A stretch of 64,000 nucleotides of DNA from contig JBKAGT010000006.1 of the NCBI GenBank assembly GCA_046290495.1, positions 620,001 through 684,000 on the forward strand, written 5' to 3'. This stretch comes from PGYR01 sp046290495. Its GTDB lineage: Bacteria; Bacteroidota; Ignavibacteria; Kapaibacteriales; UBA2268. Each line of letters begins with the position of its first letter. The first letter of the stretch is position 1. A program made the translations under genes and the position numbers. Below, in pieces: positions 1 to 6,972 of the stretch. The notes under the pieces were generated by a model. That model saw only the letters and a list, made by a program, of their open reading frames with translations, ran no database searches and was not told the DNA's origin.

Positions 1-1381
1 TATAGTCACCGAATTGAATTTCAATTACTGGCTTCCAGCCTTTTACAGCCATACCTACAGCAGTACCAACGATTGATGCTTCTGCAAGCGGTGAGTTAAA
101 TACTCTTTCTGTTCCAAATTTATCACTTAGTCCACGAGTAGCGGTGAATACACCACCTTTACCGTCTTCTACATCCTCACCGTACACTACCATTTTCTCA
201 TTTCTTTCCATCTCTTCGTGTAGTGCATGGTTAATAGCGTCTACCAATACGGCTTCTTTTTCTCCTTCTAGTTCGCCATCTGCATAAGGTAAATCACGAG
301 TGCTTTCGTCAGCGAAGTTTTCTTTGATTGAATCTTCTGCATCTGGATCTTCTTGTTCTAATGCCCAGTCAGCAGCATCACGAAGTTCATTTTTAACATC
401 TTCGTGCATTTGGTCTATCTCTTTTCTAGTAGCTACCCTGTTCTTAACTAAGTAATCAGAAAGAATCTTGATACAATCTTTGTCTTGTGCTTCTTTTTCC
501 AAATCGTCCATATCACGATACTTTCTTTGGTCATCAGAAGATGAGTGAGAAAGCAATCTAACTACATCAGCATGAATCAACGCAGGGCCTTTTCCAGCTC
601 TCATCCATTCTATAGCTTCTTCAGCTGCTTTTACTGATTCGAAATAATCTGTTCCGTCAACTCTAATTTTCTTTAAGTTCTCATATTTTCCAAATGCATC
701 AGATATATCGCCACCCATTGTTTGGTCTTTCTTTCTTACAGAGATAGCATATTTGTTATCTTGAATACAGAATAAAACCGGCAACTTAGCTCTGTTCGCC
801 CAGTTTACAGCTTCGTAGAATTCACCTTGCGAAGTAGTACCTTCACCAGATGCAACATATACGAATTGATCACCACCTTCTTTCTTAATTGCCAATGCAT
901 TACCAGTAGCGTTTAGGAATTGTGTTCCTGTTGGTGATGATTGTGTTGGAAAGTTTAATCTTGGGTTACCAAAGTGACCAGGCATCTGGCGACCACCAGT
1001 TGCTGGACAATCTTTCTTAGCAAATGCAAGTAGGAAGTATTCTTTCATAGTCATTCCTTTTGCATAAGTGATAGCCATATCACGGTAGTAAGTCCAACCC
1101 CAATCGTCTTCTCTCATACGAAGACCAATTGCAGTTTGAATACATTCGTGACCACTAACACCTATGTGGAAGAAAGATTTACCTTGCTTCACAAATCCTA
1201 GGTGGATATTGTCAGTAGTCCTTGCTGTTATCATATTGCGCAGCGCGCCAAGCAAGTGCTTTTTGTCTAAATTCAGTTCTCTATGAACTGCTACTTTACT
1301 TTTATTTGAACTTTTAGCTTTTGATTTAGTGCTTTTTTTCTTGACAGAAGTCTTAGATGTGCTAGTTTTTTTAGCCGCCAT
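1..1381 (-). CDS. 2-oxoacid dehydrogenase E1, fused alpha-beta subunits (partial)
   Basis: The minus strand is open from an ATG at 1381 to the window edge, about 460 codons, so the 3' end is missing. The first 35 residues are Lys/Ser/Thr-rich and low-complexity. Then comes an E1-alpha domain with the thiamine-diphosphate region (GEGTTSQGEFYEA, later QDNKYAIS), and after an acidic linker at about residue 370 the start of an E1-beta domain (VVYGEDVEDGKGGVF). It decarboxylates a 2-oxoacid and passes the acyl group to E2 lipoate. Single-chain alpha-beta fusions are known in this bacterial group. Whether the substrate is pyruvate or branched-chain 2-oxoacids cannot be told from this part. Confidence 0.9.
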   Translation of the reverse strand, partial: MAAKKTSTSKTSVKKKSTKSKAKSSNKSKVAVHRELNLDKKHLLGALRNMITARTTDNIHLGFVKQGKSFFHIGVSGHECIQTAIGLRMREDDWGWTYYRDMAITYAKGMTMKEYFLLAFAKKDCPATGGRQMPGHFGNPRLNFPTQSSPTGTQFLNATGNALAIKKEGGDQFVYVASGEGTTSQGEFYEAVNWANRAKLPVLFCIQDNKYAISVRKKDQTMGGDISDAFGKYENLKKIRVDGTDYFESVKAAEEAIEWMRAGKGPALIHADVVRLLSHSSSDDQRKYRDMDDLEKEAQDKDCIKILSDYLVKNRVATRKEIDQMHEDVKNELRDAADWALEQEDPDAEDSIKENFADESTRDLPYADGELEGEKEAVLVDAINHALHEEMERNEKMVVYGEDVEDGKGGVFTATRGLSDKFGTERVFNSPLAEASIVGTAVGMAVKGWKPVIEIQFGDY

Positions 1382-1486
1382 ACTTTACTCACCAAATTTT
1401 AATTAATATTTTTCTTATTGTTGTTATATACAATTTTACAATTTACAATTTTATAAACTCATTTAAAAAAACAACTTTTCAAGAAA

Positions 1487-2572
1487 ATGATAAAGCTGTA
1501 CGGAAATCATAAAATTTTAACACTGCTTCAAAACGCACACAATACTAATTCTATTGCATCTACCTATTTCTTTTATGGACCAGAAGGTATTGGAAAAGAA
1601 GCCGTAGCTTTGAAGTTTGCAGCTATGGTTAATGGTTTGGACGAAGAAAAATGGCTTAATTCAGAGAATATTATTTATCTGCACAAACTCCCCGCAAATA
1701 AATCAACCAAAAAAAGTGATGATATATATGATACTTATCCAGCTGATGTTGTTGAGCATATAAAAGATGAACTTCAGAAAAAACAATCAAATGCATATCA
1801 TAAAGTTGAGATTCCTAATGCAAACCAGATAAGGGTTGATTCGATAAGAATTCTGAAAAGGAAATTGTCTACTTCAAATAGTGGTGGACGGAGATTTGTA
1901 ATAGTTTCTGGTGCGGACACTATGAACAATGCTGCTGCAAATTCTTTTTTGAAAACATTGGAAGAACCCAATCCTAATACTACTATTATACTGATTGCTG
2001 AGAATATAAATTCAATGCTGCAAACAATTCTCTCTCGTTCTCAAAAAATAAAATTCACCCCATTAACTAATGAGGGTATAAGTGAATATCTTGATGATCA
2101 CTACTCAGAGATAGATGATGAGAAAAAAGCAATCATCACTTCATTTGCCCAAGGTTCTATATCTAGTGCAATTCAGTATGTAGATGAAGATTTGAGTGGT
2201 ATTGTAAATTCTTCTGTTGATTTACTCCGAGCATGTTTGCAAAGGTCTGGTTACCGTACTTTATTGATGGATAGGGTGGAGCAGCTAACTAAACAAAGAG
2301 ATAAGAACTTGATTATAAATACCTTGAAACTATTACAAAAGTGGCTTCAAGATGCAATGCACTTGCATTATGGTGAAGATAAGTTGATAGTAAATAGAAG
2401 CGAGGTCGATTCAATAAAAAAGTTTGTCAACTATTATAATGACATTAACTACCCTGTTGTTTTTGACTTGATTGAAAGAGCTATAGTTAGAGTGAATAGA
2501 AATGTAACGCCAGATTTATTGCTTGTAGATCTATTTCTGTCTATCAGAAAGGAACTATTAACTGGAAGGTAG
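1487..2572 (+). CDS. holB: DNA polymerase III subunit delta'
   Basis: AAA+ clamp-loader subunit of 361 residues. The N-terminus has a P-loop-like FFYGPEGIGKE (about residues 28-38). The middle has the delta'/DnaX-family strand FLKTLEEPNPNTT and then the sensor region ILSRSQKIKF, where clamp-loader proteins have SRC. It helps load the sliding clamp onto primed DNA. The four zinc-binding cysteines seen in many delta'/DnaX proteins are absent. It is divergent from the E1 gene, with 105 bp between the starts. The ATG is the first codon of the family-like region. Confidence is lower for delta' against another clamp-loader paralogue. Confidence 0.85.
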   Translation: MIKLYGNHKILTLLQNAHNTNSIASTYFFYGPEGIGKEAVALKFAAMVNGLDEEKWLNSENIIYLHKLPANKSTKKSDDIYDTYPADVVEHIKDELQKKQSNAYHKVEIPNANQIRVDSIRILKRKLSTSNSGGRRFVIVSGADTMNNAAANSFLKTLEEPNPNTTIILIAENINSMLQTILSRSQKIKFTPLTNEGISEYLDDHYSEIDDEKKAIITSFAQGSISSAIQYVDEDLSGIVNSSVDLLRACLQRSGYRTLLMDRVEQLTKQRDKNLIINTLKLLQKWLQDAMHLHYGEDKLIVNRSEVDSIKKFVNYYNDINYPVVFDLIERAIVRVNRNVTPDLLLVDLFLSIRKELLTGR

Positions 2573-2578
2573 CAACTA

Positions 2579-2806
2579 TCAGTCGTCACTACCACCAGAT
2601 TTCTTTACATAATCAGTTTCGTAGAAACCTGTTCCTTTGAGCATAACGCCAATTCCAGTGCCAATTTTCCTACGAACTTTTTTTGGCTTAGCTGGGTCAA
2701 AACCCTCTACATCCTTTGGCCAAAATTCTAATGGATCAGAGTTAATACCTTGTATGTACTCAAACTCTTCGCCAGTGTCATCACATATATAAACATAAGT
2801 AGGCAT
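2579..2806 (-). CDS. FmdB-like small protein without zinc-ribbon cysteines
   Basis: 75 residues. The start MPTYVYICDDTGEEFE and the end GIGVMLKGTGFYETDY match the frame of FmdB-family zinc-ribbon proteins, which start MPTYEY-C--CG-EFE and end near a KG-GFY-TDY motif. Here only one of the expected four cysteines remains and the middle is replaced by an acidic and proline-containing stretch, so a zinc ribbon cannot form. It lies just upstream of trpS in the minus direction and converges with holB at a 6-bp gap. Function is unknown. Confidence 0.7.
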   Translation of the reverse strand: MPTYVYICDDTGEEFEYIQGINSDPLEFWPKDVEGFDPAKPKKVRRKIGTGIGVMLKGTGFYETDYVKKSGGSDD

Positions 2807-2835
2807 ATCAACCTATACAAATTGTTAATAATAAA

Positions 2836-3831
2836 TTAGTATTGAAGAAAACCAACTTTCTTATACACTTTTGATAACGTTTTAAAAGCAACTTTATTAG
2901 CTTTTTCATCGCCTTTCTTCAGTGTGTCAGTTAAGAATGTTTTGTCTTCTCTGTATTTTTCAAATTCTTTTCTTATTGGTGCTAGGTATTCGGCAACGGC
3001 TTCTGCCACATCACCTTTGAACTTACCATAACCCTCACCTTCATACTCAGCAACTATCTCATCAGACGATTTACCCGTAGCCACTGTCATCAGTGTTATC
3101 AGATTTTCTATACCTTCTTTGCCCTCTCCTGGCTTCACTTTTGAGCCAGAATCAGTAACTGAACGCTTTATTTTTCTGACAACTGTGTCGTTGTCATCAG
3201 TCAAAAAAATTGTGGCATTCTGATTTGGGTCAGATTTTGACATCTTTGCCGTCGGTTCCTGTAAGCTCATAATCTTAGCGCCTACTTCTGGAATATATGG
3301 CTCAGGTATAGCAAAAGTTTCAGAGTAATGATGGTTAAATCTTTGTGCTAAGTTACGAGTAAGCTCCAAGTGCTGCTTTTGGTCTTGCCCTACAGGTACC
3401 GCATTAGCTTGGTATAGCAAAATGTCACACGCCATAAGGATAGGGTATGAAAGTAGTCCAACATTAACATTGTCACTATTCTTACTCGATTTATCTTTAA
3501 ATTGTGTCATTCTTTCTGCTTCACCCATACCAGTGAACGTGCTCATAACCCATGCTAATTGTGAGTGAGCTGGTACGTGTGACTGAGTGAATATTACAGA
3601 TTCTTCTGGGTCAATACCAGCAGCAAGAAACATAGCAGCAGTGTCCAATGTCCATGAGCGCAAGTCCTTTGGCGTTTGTCTTAATGTAATTGCATGAAGG
3701 TCTGCTATCATAAAAAATGATTCAAACTCACGCTGCATTTTATTCCAATTAGTCAAAGCACCAGTTAGATGACCAATGGTCAATATCCCAGATGGTGTTA
3801 TTCCGCTAAGTATTCTTTTTCTTTCTGACAT
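2836..3831 (-). CDS. trpS: tryptophan--tRNA ligase
   Basis: Class I aminoacyl-tRNA synthetase charging tRNA-Trp. It shows the HIGH-type motif in GILTIGHLTGAL near the N-terminus, the KMSKS loop as AKMSKSDPN, and the TrpRS-typical QDQKQHLELTRNLA. I chose the ATG at 3831 (MSERKRILSG, 331 residues). An in-frame ATG at 3867 would add 12 polar residues that the family does not have. The length is normal. Confidence 0.95.
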   Translation of the reverse strand: MSERKRILSGITPSGILTIGHLTGALTNWNKMQREFESFFMIADLHAITLRQTPKDLRSWTLDTAAMFLAAGIDPEESVIFTQSHVPAHSQLAWVMSTFTGMGEAERMTQFKDKSSKNSDNVNVGLLSYPILMACDILLYQANAVPVGQDQKQHLELTRNLAQRFNHHYSETFAIPEPYIPEVGAKIMSLQEPTAKMSKSDPNQNATIFLTDDNDTVVRKIKRSVTDSGSKVKPGEGKEGIENLITLMTVATGKSSDEIVAEYEGEGYGKFKGDVAEAVAEYLAPIRKEFEKYREDKTFLTDTLKKGDEKANKVAFKTLSKVYKKVGFLQY

Positions 3832-3914
3832 TGTATTTCTGTTGTTTTTACTTTTTGGTAGTTGCAAATTTAAAAAATATAATTCATTATTGCTTTGTGG
3901 TTATTTAAAATAGT

Positions 3915-3950
3915 AATAGGAGAACTACACCTGAATGCAATTCTCCTATT
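3915..3950 (-). terminator. stem-loop after the slipin gene
   Basis: A perfect 10-bp inverted repeat (AATAGGAGAA with TTCTCCTATT) around a 16-nt loop, between the slipin stop and trpS. On the minus strand it is followed by a mixed A/T tract (ATTACTATTTT) rather than a clean T-run, so it is a fair but not ideal Rho-independent terminator. Confidence 0.5.
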
Positions 3951-3976
3951 TTAATTTTAAAATTTAGTATTTACCC

Positions 3977-5077
3977 TTAATCTTCAGGTTCAAATAAACC
4001 ATTCAACTGCTCTATTAATTTGCTGTTTGAAGAGATTGATACGCTACCAATTCTTTCAGCTATAGTTTCTATGTACTCCATTTGCTTCAATTTATAAAGC
4101 ATCCTGTTGTTTTCCATAAGTTTAGCTGTATTTAGTAAACTTCTAGTGGAAGCTGTTTCTTCTCTTCTGGTAATTAAATTAGCTTGAGCTTTTTTCTCTG
4201 CAACTAGAACCTTGTTCATAATCTCTTTGATATCACCTGGTAGAATAATATCTTTTATGCCACAGTCAACTATCTTCAATCCAAGTTGAGTTGCTTTAGT
4301 AGAAATATTTTCAAGTATTTCATTTTCTATTGAGTTCTTCTTTTCCAATAGATTGTCAAGTCTGTAAGTTCCAACATATTTTCTTAAAGCAAGTTGTAGT
4401 GACAAATACAATTGTTTCTCAAAGTTATTGTTTTCTATTATTGCCTTTTCCATATCCTCTATTTTATACCTGACAGAAAAATTGATTCTTAAGTTTGCCT
4501 TATCATTTGTAAGTATTTCTTGACCAGTAATTTCCATTTGTAAAACTCTAGTGTCTACTTTTTCTACTTTAATAGGAATATTATTATACCAGAAAAAATA
4601 AGTTCCAGGTTCTAACCTCTTTATATATTTACCATCTATAAACAAAAAACCCTCTTCATAACTCATTATTTCATAAGCTCTGATATAATTTTCAAGTTTT
4701 AGTTTGTTTAATACTATTCTATCTATATCTCGAGATAATTCTGTATCAAATAAATCTTCTATTTTTAACTTGTAGTCCTTTACACCTTTCCACAATGCAT
4801 ATATACCTGGTCTTAATACTTCCTTGAAGTTCTCACCATCGTAAAGTAAGCCGACCTTGCTATCTGATATTTTTATAACTTCTAACATTTGCATTAGTGT
4901 AGTGTCTTTTTTCATTATATCATAGTCTTTTTTCATGTTGAATGGACTTGATGTGTCAACTATTCTGACCTCTTCATTATTTTTTACATAGTTCCAACCC
5001 TCTGTCAGAACTCTCTTGTATATGCTATCTACATATACTATACCTACTTTGTATTGGGTTATTTTAACTAATCTCAT
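3977..5077 (-). CDS. slipin / SPFH (band 7) domain protein
   Basis: 366 residues. The N-terminal 170 residues contain two stretches of repeated beta character (VGIVYVDSIYKRVLTEGWN, later VGLLYDGENFKEVLRPGIY and EGFLFIDGKYIKRLEPGTY), and the SPFH core follows (QMEITGQEILTNDKANLRINFSVRYKIED). The C-terminus is a charged helix rich in A/E/K. No membrane segment is evident, unlike typical stomatins. The start is supported by AGGTGA seven bases upstream. Slipins recur in bacterial RNA-repair neighbourhoods with RtcB and Y RNAs. Here the upstream 600 bp on the same strand fold into tRNA-like arms, which suggests a shared transcript. The molecular role is unknown. Confidence 0.85.
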   Translation of the reverse strand: MRLVKITQYKVGIVYVDSIYKRVLTEGWNYVKNNEEVRIVDTSSPFNMKKDYDIMKKDTTLMQMLEVIKISDSKVGLLYDGENFKEVLRPGIYALWKGVKDYKLKIEDLFDTELSRDIDRIVLNKLKLENYIRAYEIMSYEEGFLFIDGKYIKRLEPGTYFFWYNNIPIKVEKVDTRVLQMEITGQEILTNDKANLRINFSVRYKIEDMEKAIIENNNFEKQLYLSLQLALRKYVGTYRLDNLLEKKNSIENEILENISTKATQLGLKIVDCGIKDIILPGDIKEIMNKVLVAEKKAQANLITRREETASTRSLLNTAKLMENNRMLYKLKQMEYIETIAERIGSVSISSNSKLIEQLNGLFEPED

Positions 5078-5384
5078 TATATCACCTGTTAAATATTAAA
5101 AATTTGTATTTCAAAAAAATATAGAGTAACTCATCCATAAGTTGAGGGATTATAGTTTGAGTGACATTGAGTTTAGGAATCAAAATGAAAGAATAATTAA
5201 ACTCAAATTCAATAAAGAAATTGACATAACTACTTTTCTATTGAGATTCGAAAACCAATGAAACGGTATCCACTATTCTCAAGCTCACTTAAGAATTGTT
5301 ATAAATCTTCATGTAAAAGAAGAGATATAACTGAATTACTCTATTAAGAACAACCATTTTTAGAGAAGTGGTTACTTCTTTATC

Positions 5385-5449
5385 CTGATACCAAAAATCA
5401 GTGCTTACCGTTTAGCTTCCATCCTTTCGAATGGCAGGATTCGAACCTG
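5385..5449 (-). ncRNA. tRNA-like module B, permuted, with anticodon-like hairpin
   Basis: Directly after module A on the minus strand: T-arm CAGG-TTCGAAT-CCTG (5449-5435); abutting hairpin CCATTC-GAAA-GGATGG (5434-5419; 6 bp with one G-U and a GNRA loop) in the acceptor position; two bases AA; D-arm-like GCT-AAACGGTA-AGC (5416-5403); base A; then hairpin CTGAT-TTTTGGT-ATCAG (5401-5385), a 5-bp stem with 7-nt loop like an anticodon arm. The arm order repeats module A, but the break in the chain falls at the variable region instead of the anticodon loop. Confidence 0.6.
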
Positions 5450-5453
5450 AGTG

Positions 5454-5523
5454 CCTATTGCTCTACCAACTGAGCTACCTTATGTGAAAGATAAGGAGAG
5501 GAATTGAACCTCCGTCAAATAGA
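5454..5523 (-). ncRNA. tRNA-like module A, circularly permuted
   Basis: On the minus strand, in order: anticodon-stem 3' strand TCTAT (5523-5519); 5-nt variable TTGAC; T-arm GGAGGTTCAATTCCTCT (5513-5497; 5 bp, 7-nt loop); acceptor helix CCTTAT/ATAAGG (5496-5478) closed by a 7-nt loop; linker TA; D-arm GCTC-AGTTGGTA-GAGC (5475-5460); base A as at position 26; anticodon-stem 5' strand ATAGG (5458-5454), which pairs with TCTAT through one G-U. Every helix and linker length matches tRNA, except that the acceptor has 6 bp and is a closed hairpin and the anticodon end is open. Confidence 0.75.
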
Positions 5524-5698
5524 TTAATTGGTGATAGATTAAGAATCTAATGATGCTAGTAAATAGAGATTGTATTCAATTCTAAACTATGGTGATTTAC
5601 AGAATCACTCATCATAGAACATATTAAATCTTAACTATCAGATTAACAGCTTCGATAAGTAAAGAAACTTTCTTATTCTTATCTCTTTTCTGTTGATT

Positions 5699-5706
5699 CA
5701 AAACTA
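5699..5706 (-). promoter_or_regulatory. -7 element for the tRNA-like RNA
   Basis: The minus strand reads TAGTTTTG, a full match to the Bacteroidota -7 consensus TAnnTTTG. It lies just upstream of the first hairpin of the RNA and just downstream of the palindrome at 5716-5734, which would cover the -33 region. Confidence 0.5.
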
Positions 5707-5715
5707 AAGGTGTTG

Positions 5716-5734
5716 TATGCATAGTTAATGCGTA
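5716..5734. promoter_or_regulatory. candidate operator 1 (19-bp palindrome)
   Basis: TATGCATAGTTAATGCGTA is an inverted repeat TA(T/C)GCAT-n5-ATGCGTA with one mismatch. It has the same 19-bp length as operator 2 and nearly the same half-sites, and sits directly upstream of the -7 element for the minus-strand RNA. Confidence 0.55.
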
Positions 5735-5816
5735 ATAGAAATTTATTTCAAAATAAATTTCGGGAAGTTTGTAAGTTCCTATAAATAGTTGGTTCTGAAT
5801 TGGTATATTTTTTTGC

Positions 5817-5824
5817 TAGATTTG
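5817..5824 (+). promoter_or_regulatory. -7 element for the WYL regulator
   Basis: TAGATTTG matches TAnnTTTG. Expected transcription start is about 5830, leaving a leader of about 75 nt that begins at operator 2. No well-spaced -33 TTG is obvious. Confidence 0.4.
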
Positions 5825-5838
5825 ACAACAAATATAAG

Positions 5839-5857
5839 TACGCAATTACATTGCGTA
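5839..5857. promoter_or_regulatory. candidate operator 2 (perfect 19-bp palindrome)
   Basis: TACGCAATTACATTGCGTA is a perfect 8-bp inverted repeat around TAC. It lies just downstream of the WYL gene's -7 element and 50 bp before its ATG. Its half-sites match those of operator 1 (centre-to-centre 123 bp), which suggests one dimeric regulator acts on both divergent promoters, most simply the WYL protein itself. Confidence 0.6.
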
Positions 5858-5907
5858 ATAAATATGAATTGACTAAATTAAAATGAAAATAATAATGGAT
5901 TATTGTA

Positions 5908-6972
5908 ATGTCAAAGAATAAATTAGCATTAATCAGATACAAAATCTTGGATGAATGCTTAAGAAATAAATATAGGAAATGGACACTCGATGATTTAGTC
6001 AATGAAGTTTCAGATATGCTTTATGAGTATGAAGGGATCGAAAATGGTGTTGCTATTAGAACAATCCAGCAAGACATAATGAATATGAGGTCTGATAAAC
6101 TCGGCTACAACGCTCCTATAGTAGTATATGATAAGAAGTACTATAAGTATGAAGATGAGGATTATAGTATAACTAAGATTCCAATATCATCTAATGACTT
6201 GGACAAAATGAATCAAGCGGTAAGTATTTTGAAACAATTTAAAGGGTTTAATCATTTTTCAGATTTATCTGAAATGATTACAAAGCTAGAAAGTAAAGTC
6301 CACTCATCAAAAAATAAGGTTGGTAATCACATACTTTTTGAAAAGAATGACTTGTTGAAAGGGGCGGAGTTTCTGGATTCTATTCATAAATTGACTTTGC
6401 AAAAAAAAGCAATTTTGATTGAGTATAAGTCTTTTACTGCTATCAATTCATCTCAAATAATCGTTTCACCATATTTTTTAAAAGAATATAGAAATAGGTG
6501 GTTTCTGTTATGTAGAAATAATAAGAACAAGAACATACTTACACTAGCATTAGATAGAATGATTGATGTGCAAGGACTTTCATCTGATTTGTTTTTACCG
6601 CCAGATGAAGAAATTAATGAAAACTATTATGACAATTTGGTTGGAGTAACAAAAACACCAAATCAAAGACCAATCAACATAACTTTCAAAGTAGATAATT
6701 ACACATATCCTTATATAATTACAAAGCCAATTCACCATACACAAAAAGTAATTGAGAATAATGATGACTATCATGTTCTTAGAATTAGAGTAATATGGAA
6801 TTATGAGATTGAAAGAGTACTATTAGGCTTTGGAGAAACACTAACAGTAATTACCCCAAGAAAATTGAGAAACAAACTCCTATATGTTCATCGACAGGCT
6901 TTCGAAAATTATAAATCGAATAATGAAGAAATGAAAAATGATAGTAATCCATTTTTCAAAAGAAAAAGGTGA
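5908..6972 (+). CDS. HTH-WYL domain transcriptional regulator
   Basis: 354 residues. The N-terminal winged helix-turn-helix (about 8-90) includes the family-typical GVAIRTIQQDIMNMR recognition region. The WYL domain (about 160-250) has KKAILIEYKSF and, near YFLKEYRNRWFLLCRN, the basic/aromatic ligand patch. The C-terminal extension resembles WCX. WYL proteins sense ligands, probably nucleic acid in some cases, and control DNA-damage, phage-defence and RNA-repair operons. It is divergent from the tRNA-like RNA and slipin, with two palindromes between, so it probably controls both directions. Its stop directly abuts the next gene. Confidence 0.88.
   Translation: MSKNKLALIRYKILDECLRNKYRKWTLDDLVNEVSDMLYEYEGIENGVAIRTIQQDIMNMRSDKLGYNAPIVVYDKKYYKYEDEDYSITKIPISSNDLDKMNQAVSILKQFKGFNHFSDLSEMITKLESKVHSSKNKVGNHILFEKNDLLKGAEFLDSIHKLTLQKKAILIEYKSFTAINSSQIIVSPYFLKEYRNRWFLLCRNNKNKNILTLALDRMIDVQGLSSDLFLPPDEEINENYYDNLVGVTKTPNQRPINITFKVDNYTYPYIITKPIHHTQKVIENNDDYHVLRIRVIWNYEIERVLLGFGETLTVITPRKLRNKLLYVHRQAFENYKSNNEEMKNDSNPFFKRKR

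Larger units (their letters stand above)
5341..5692 (-). ncRNA. predicted tRNA-mimic (Y RNA-like) non-coding RNA
   Basis: No protein gene fits 5078-5907. Reading the minus strand, a TAnnTTTG promoter element (5706-5699) precedes a two-part hairpin (5683-5654, GATAAG/CTTATC outside AAGAA/TTCTT). Several arms follow, ending with a 5-bp, 7-nt-loop hairpin at 5401-5385. It contains two tRNA-like units in permuted order, listed separately. The ends are not defined by sequence: the RNA may continue toward the slipin gene as its leader, and a degraded T-loop (TTCGAATC) is visible at 5252-5245. Boundaries are inferred; the arms are seen directly. Confidence 0.6.

Noticed and set aside
5435..5477. A minimal tRNA made of the perfect D-arm (5475-5460) and the following T-arm (5449-5435)
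   Set aside because: Only ten bases separate the arms, so there is no anticodon arm, and the flanks do not form an acceptor stem. The flanks pair instead with the neighbouring T-arm and hairpin to make the permuted units.
5519..5560. A normal tRNA gene upstream of T-arm A, with the TAGATT/AATCTA hairpin as anticodon arm
   Set aside because: The best stem leaves a 3-nt loop or breaks pairing, no D-arm or 5' acceptor strand matching CCTTATC is found upstream, and the matching strand ATAAGG lies downstream instead.
5748..6002. 84-codon minus-strand open frame across the WYL promoter
   Set aside because: It overlaps the start of the WYL gene and both regulatory palindromes, and its composition is that of AT-rich non-coding sequence.
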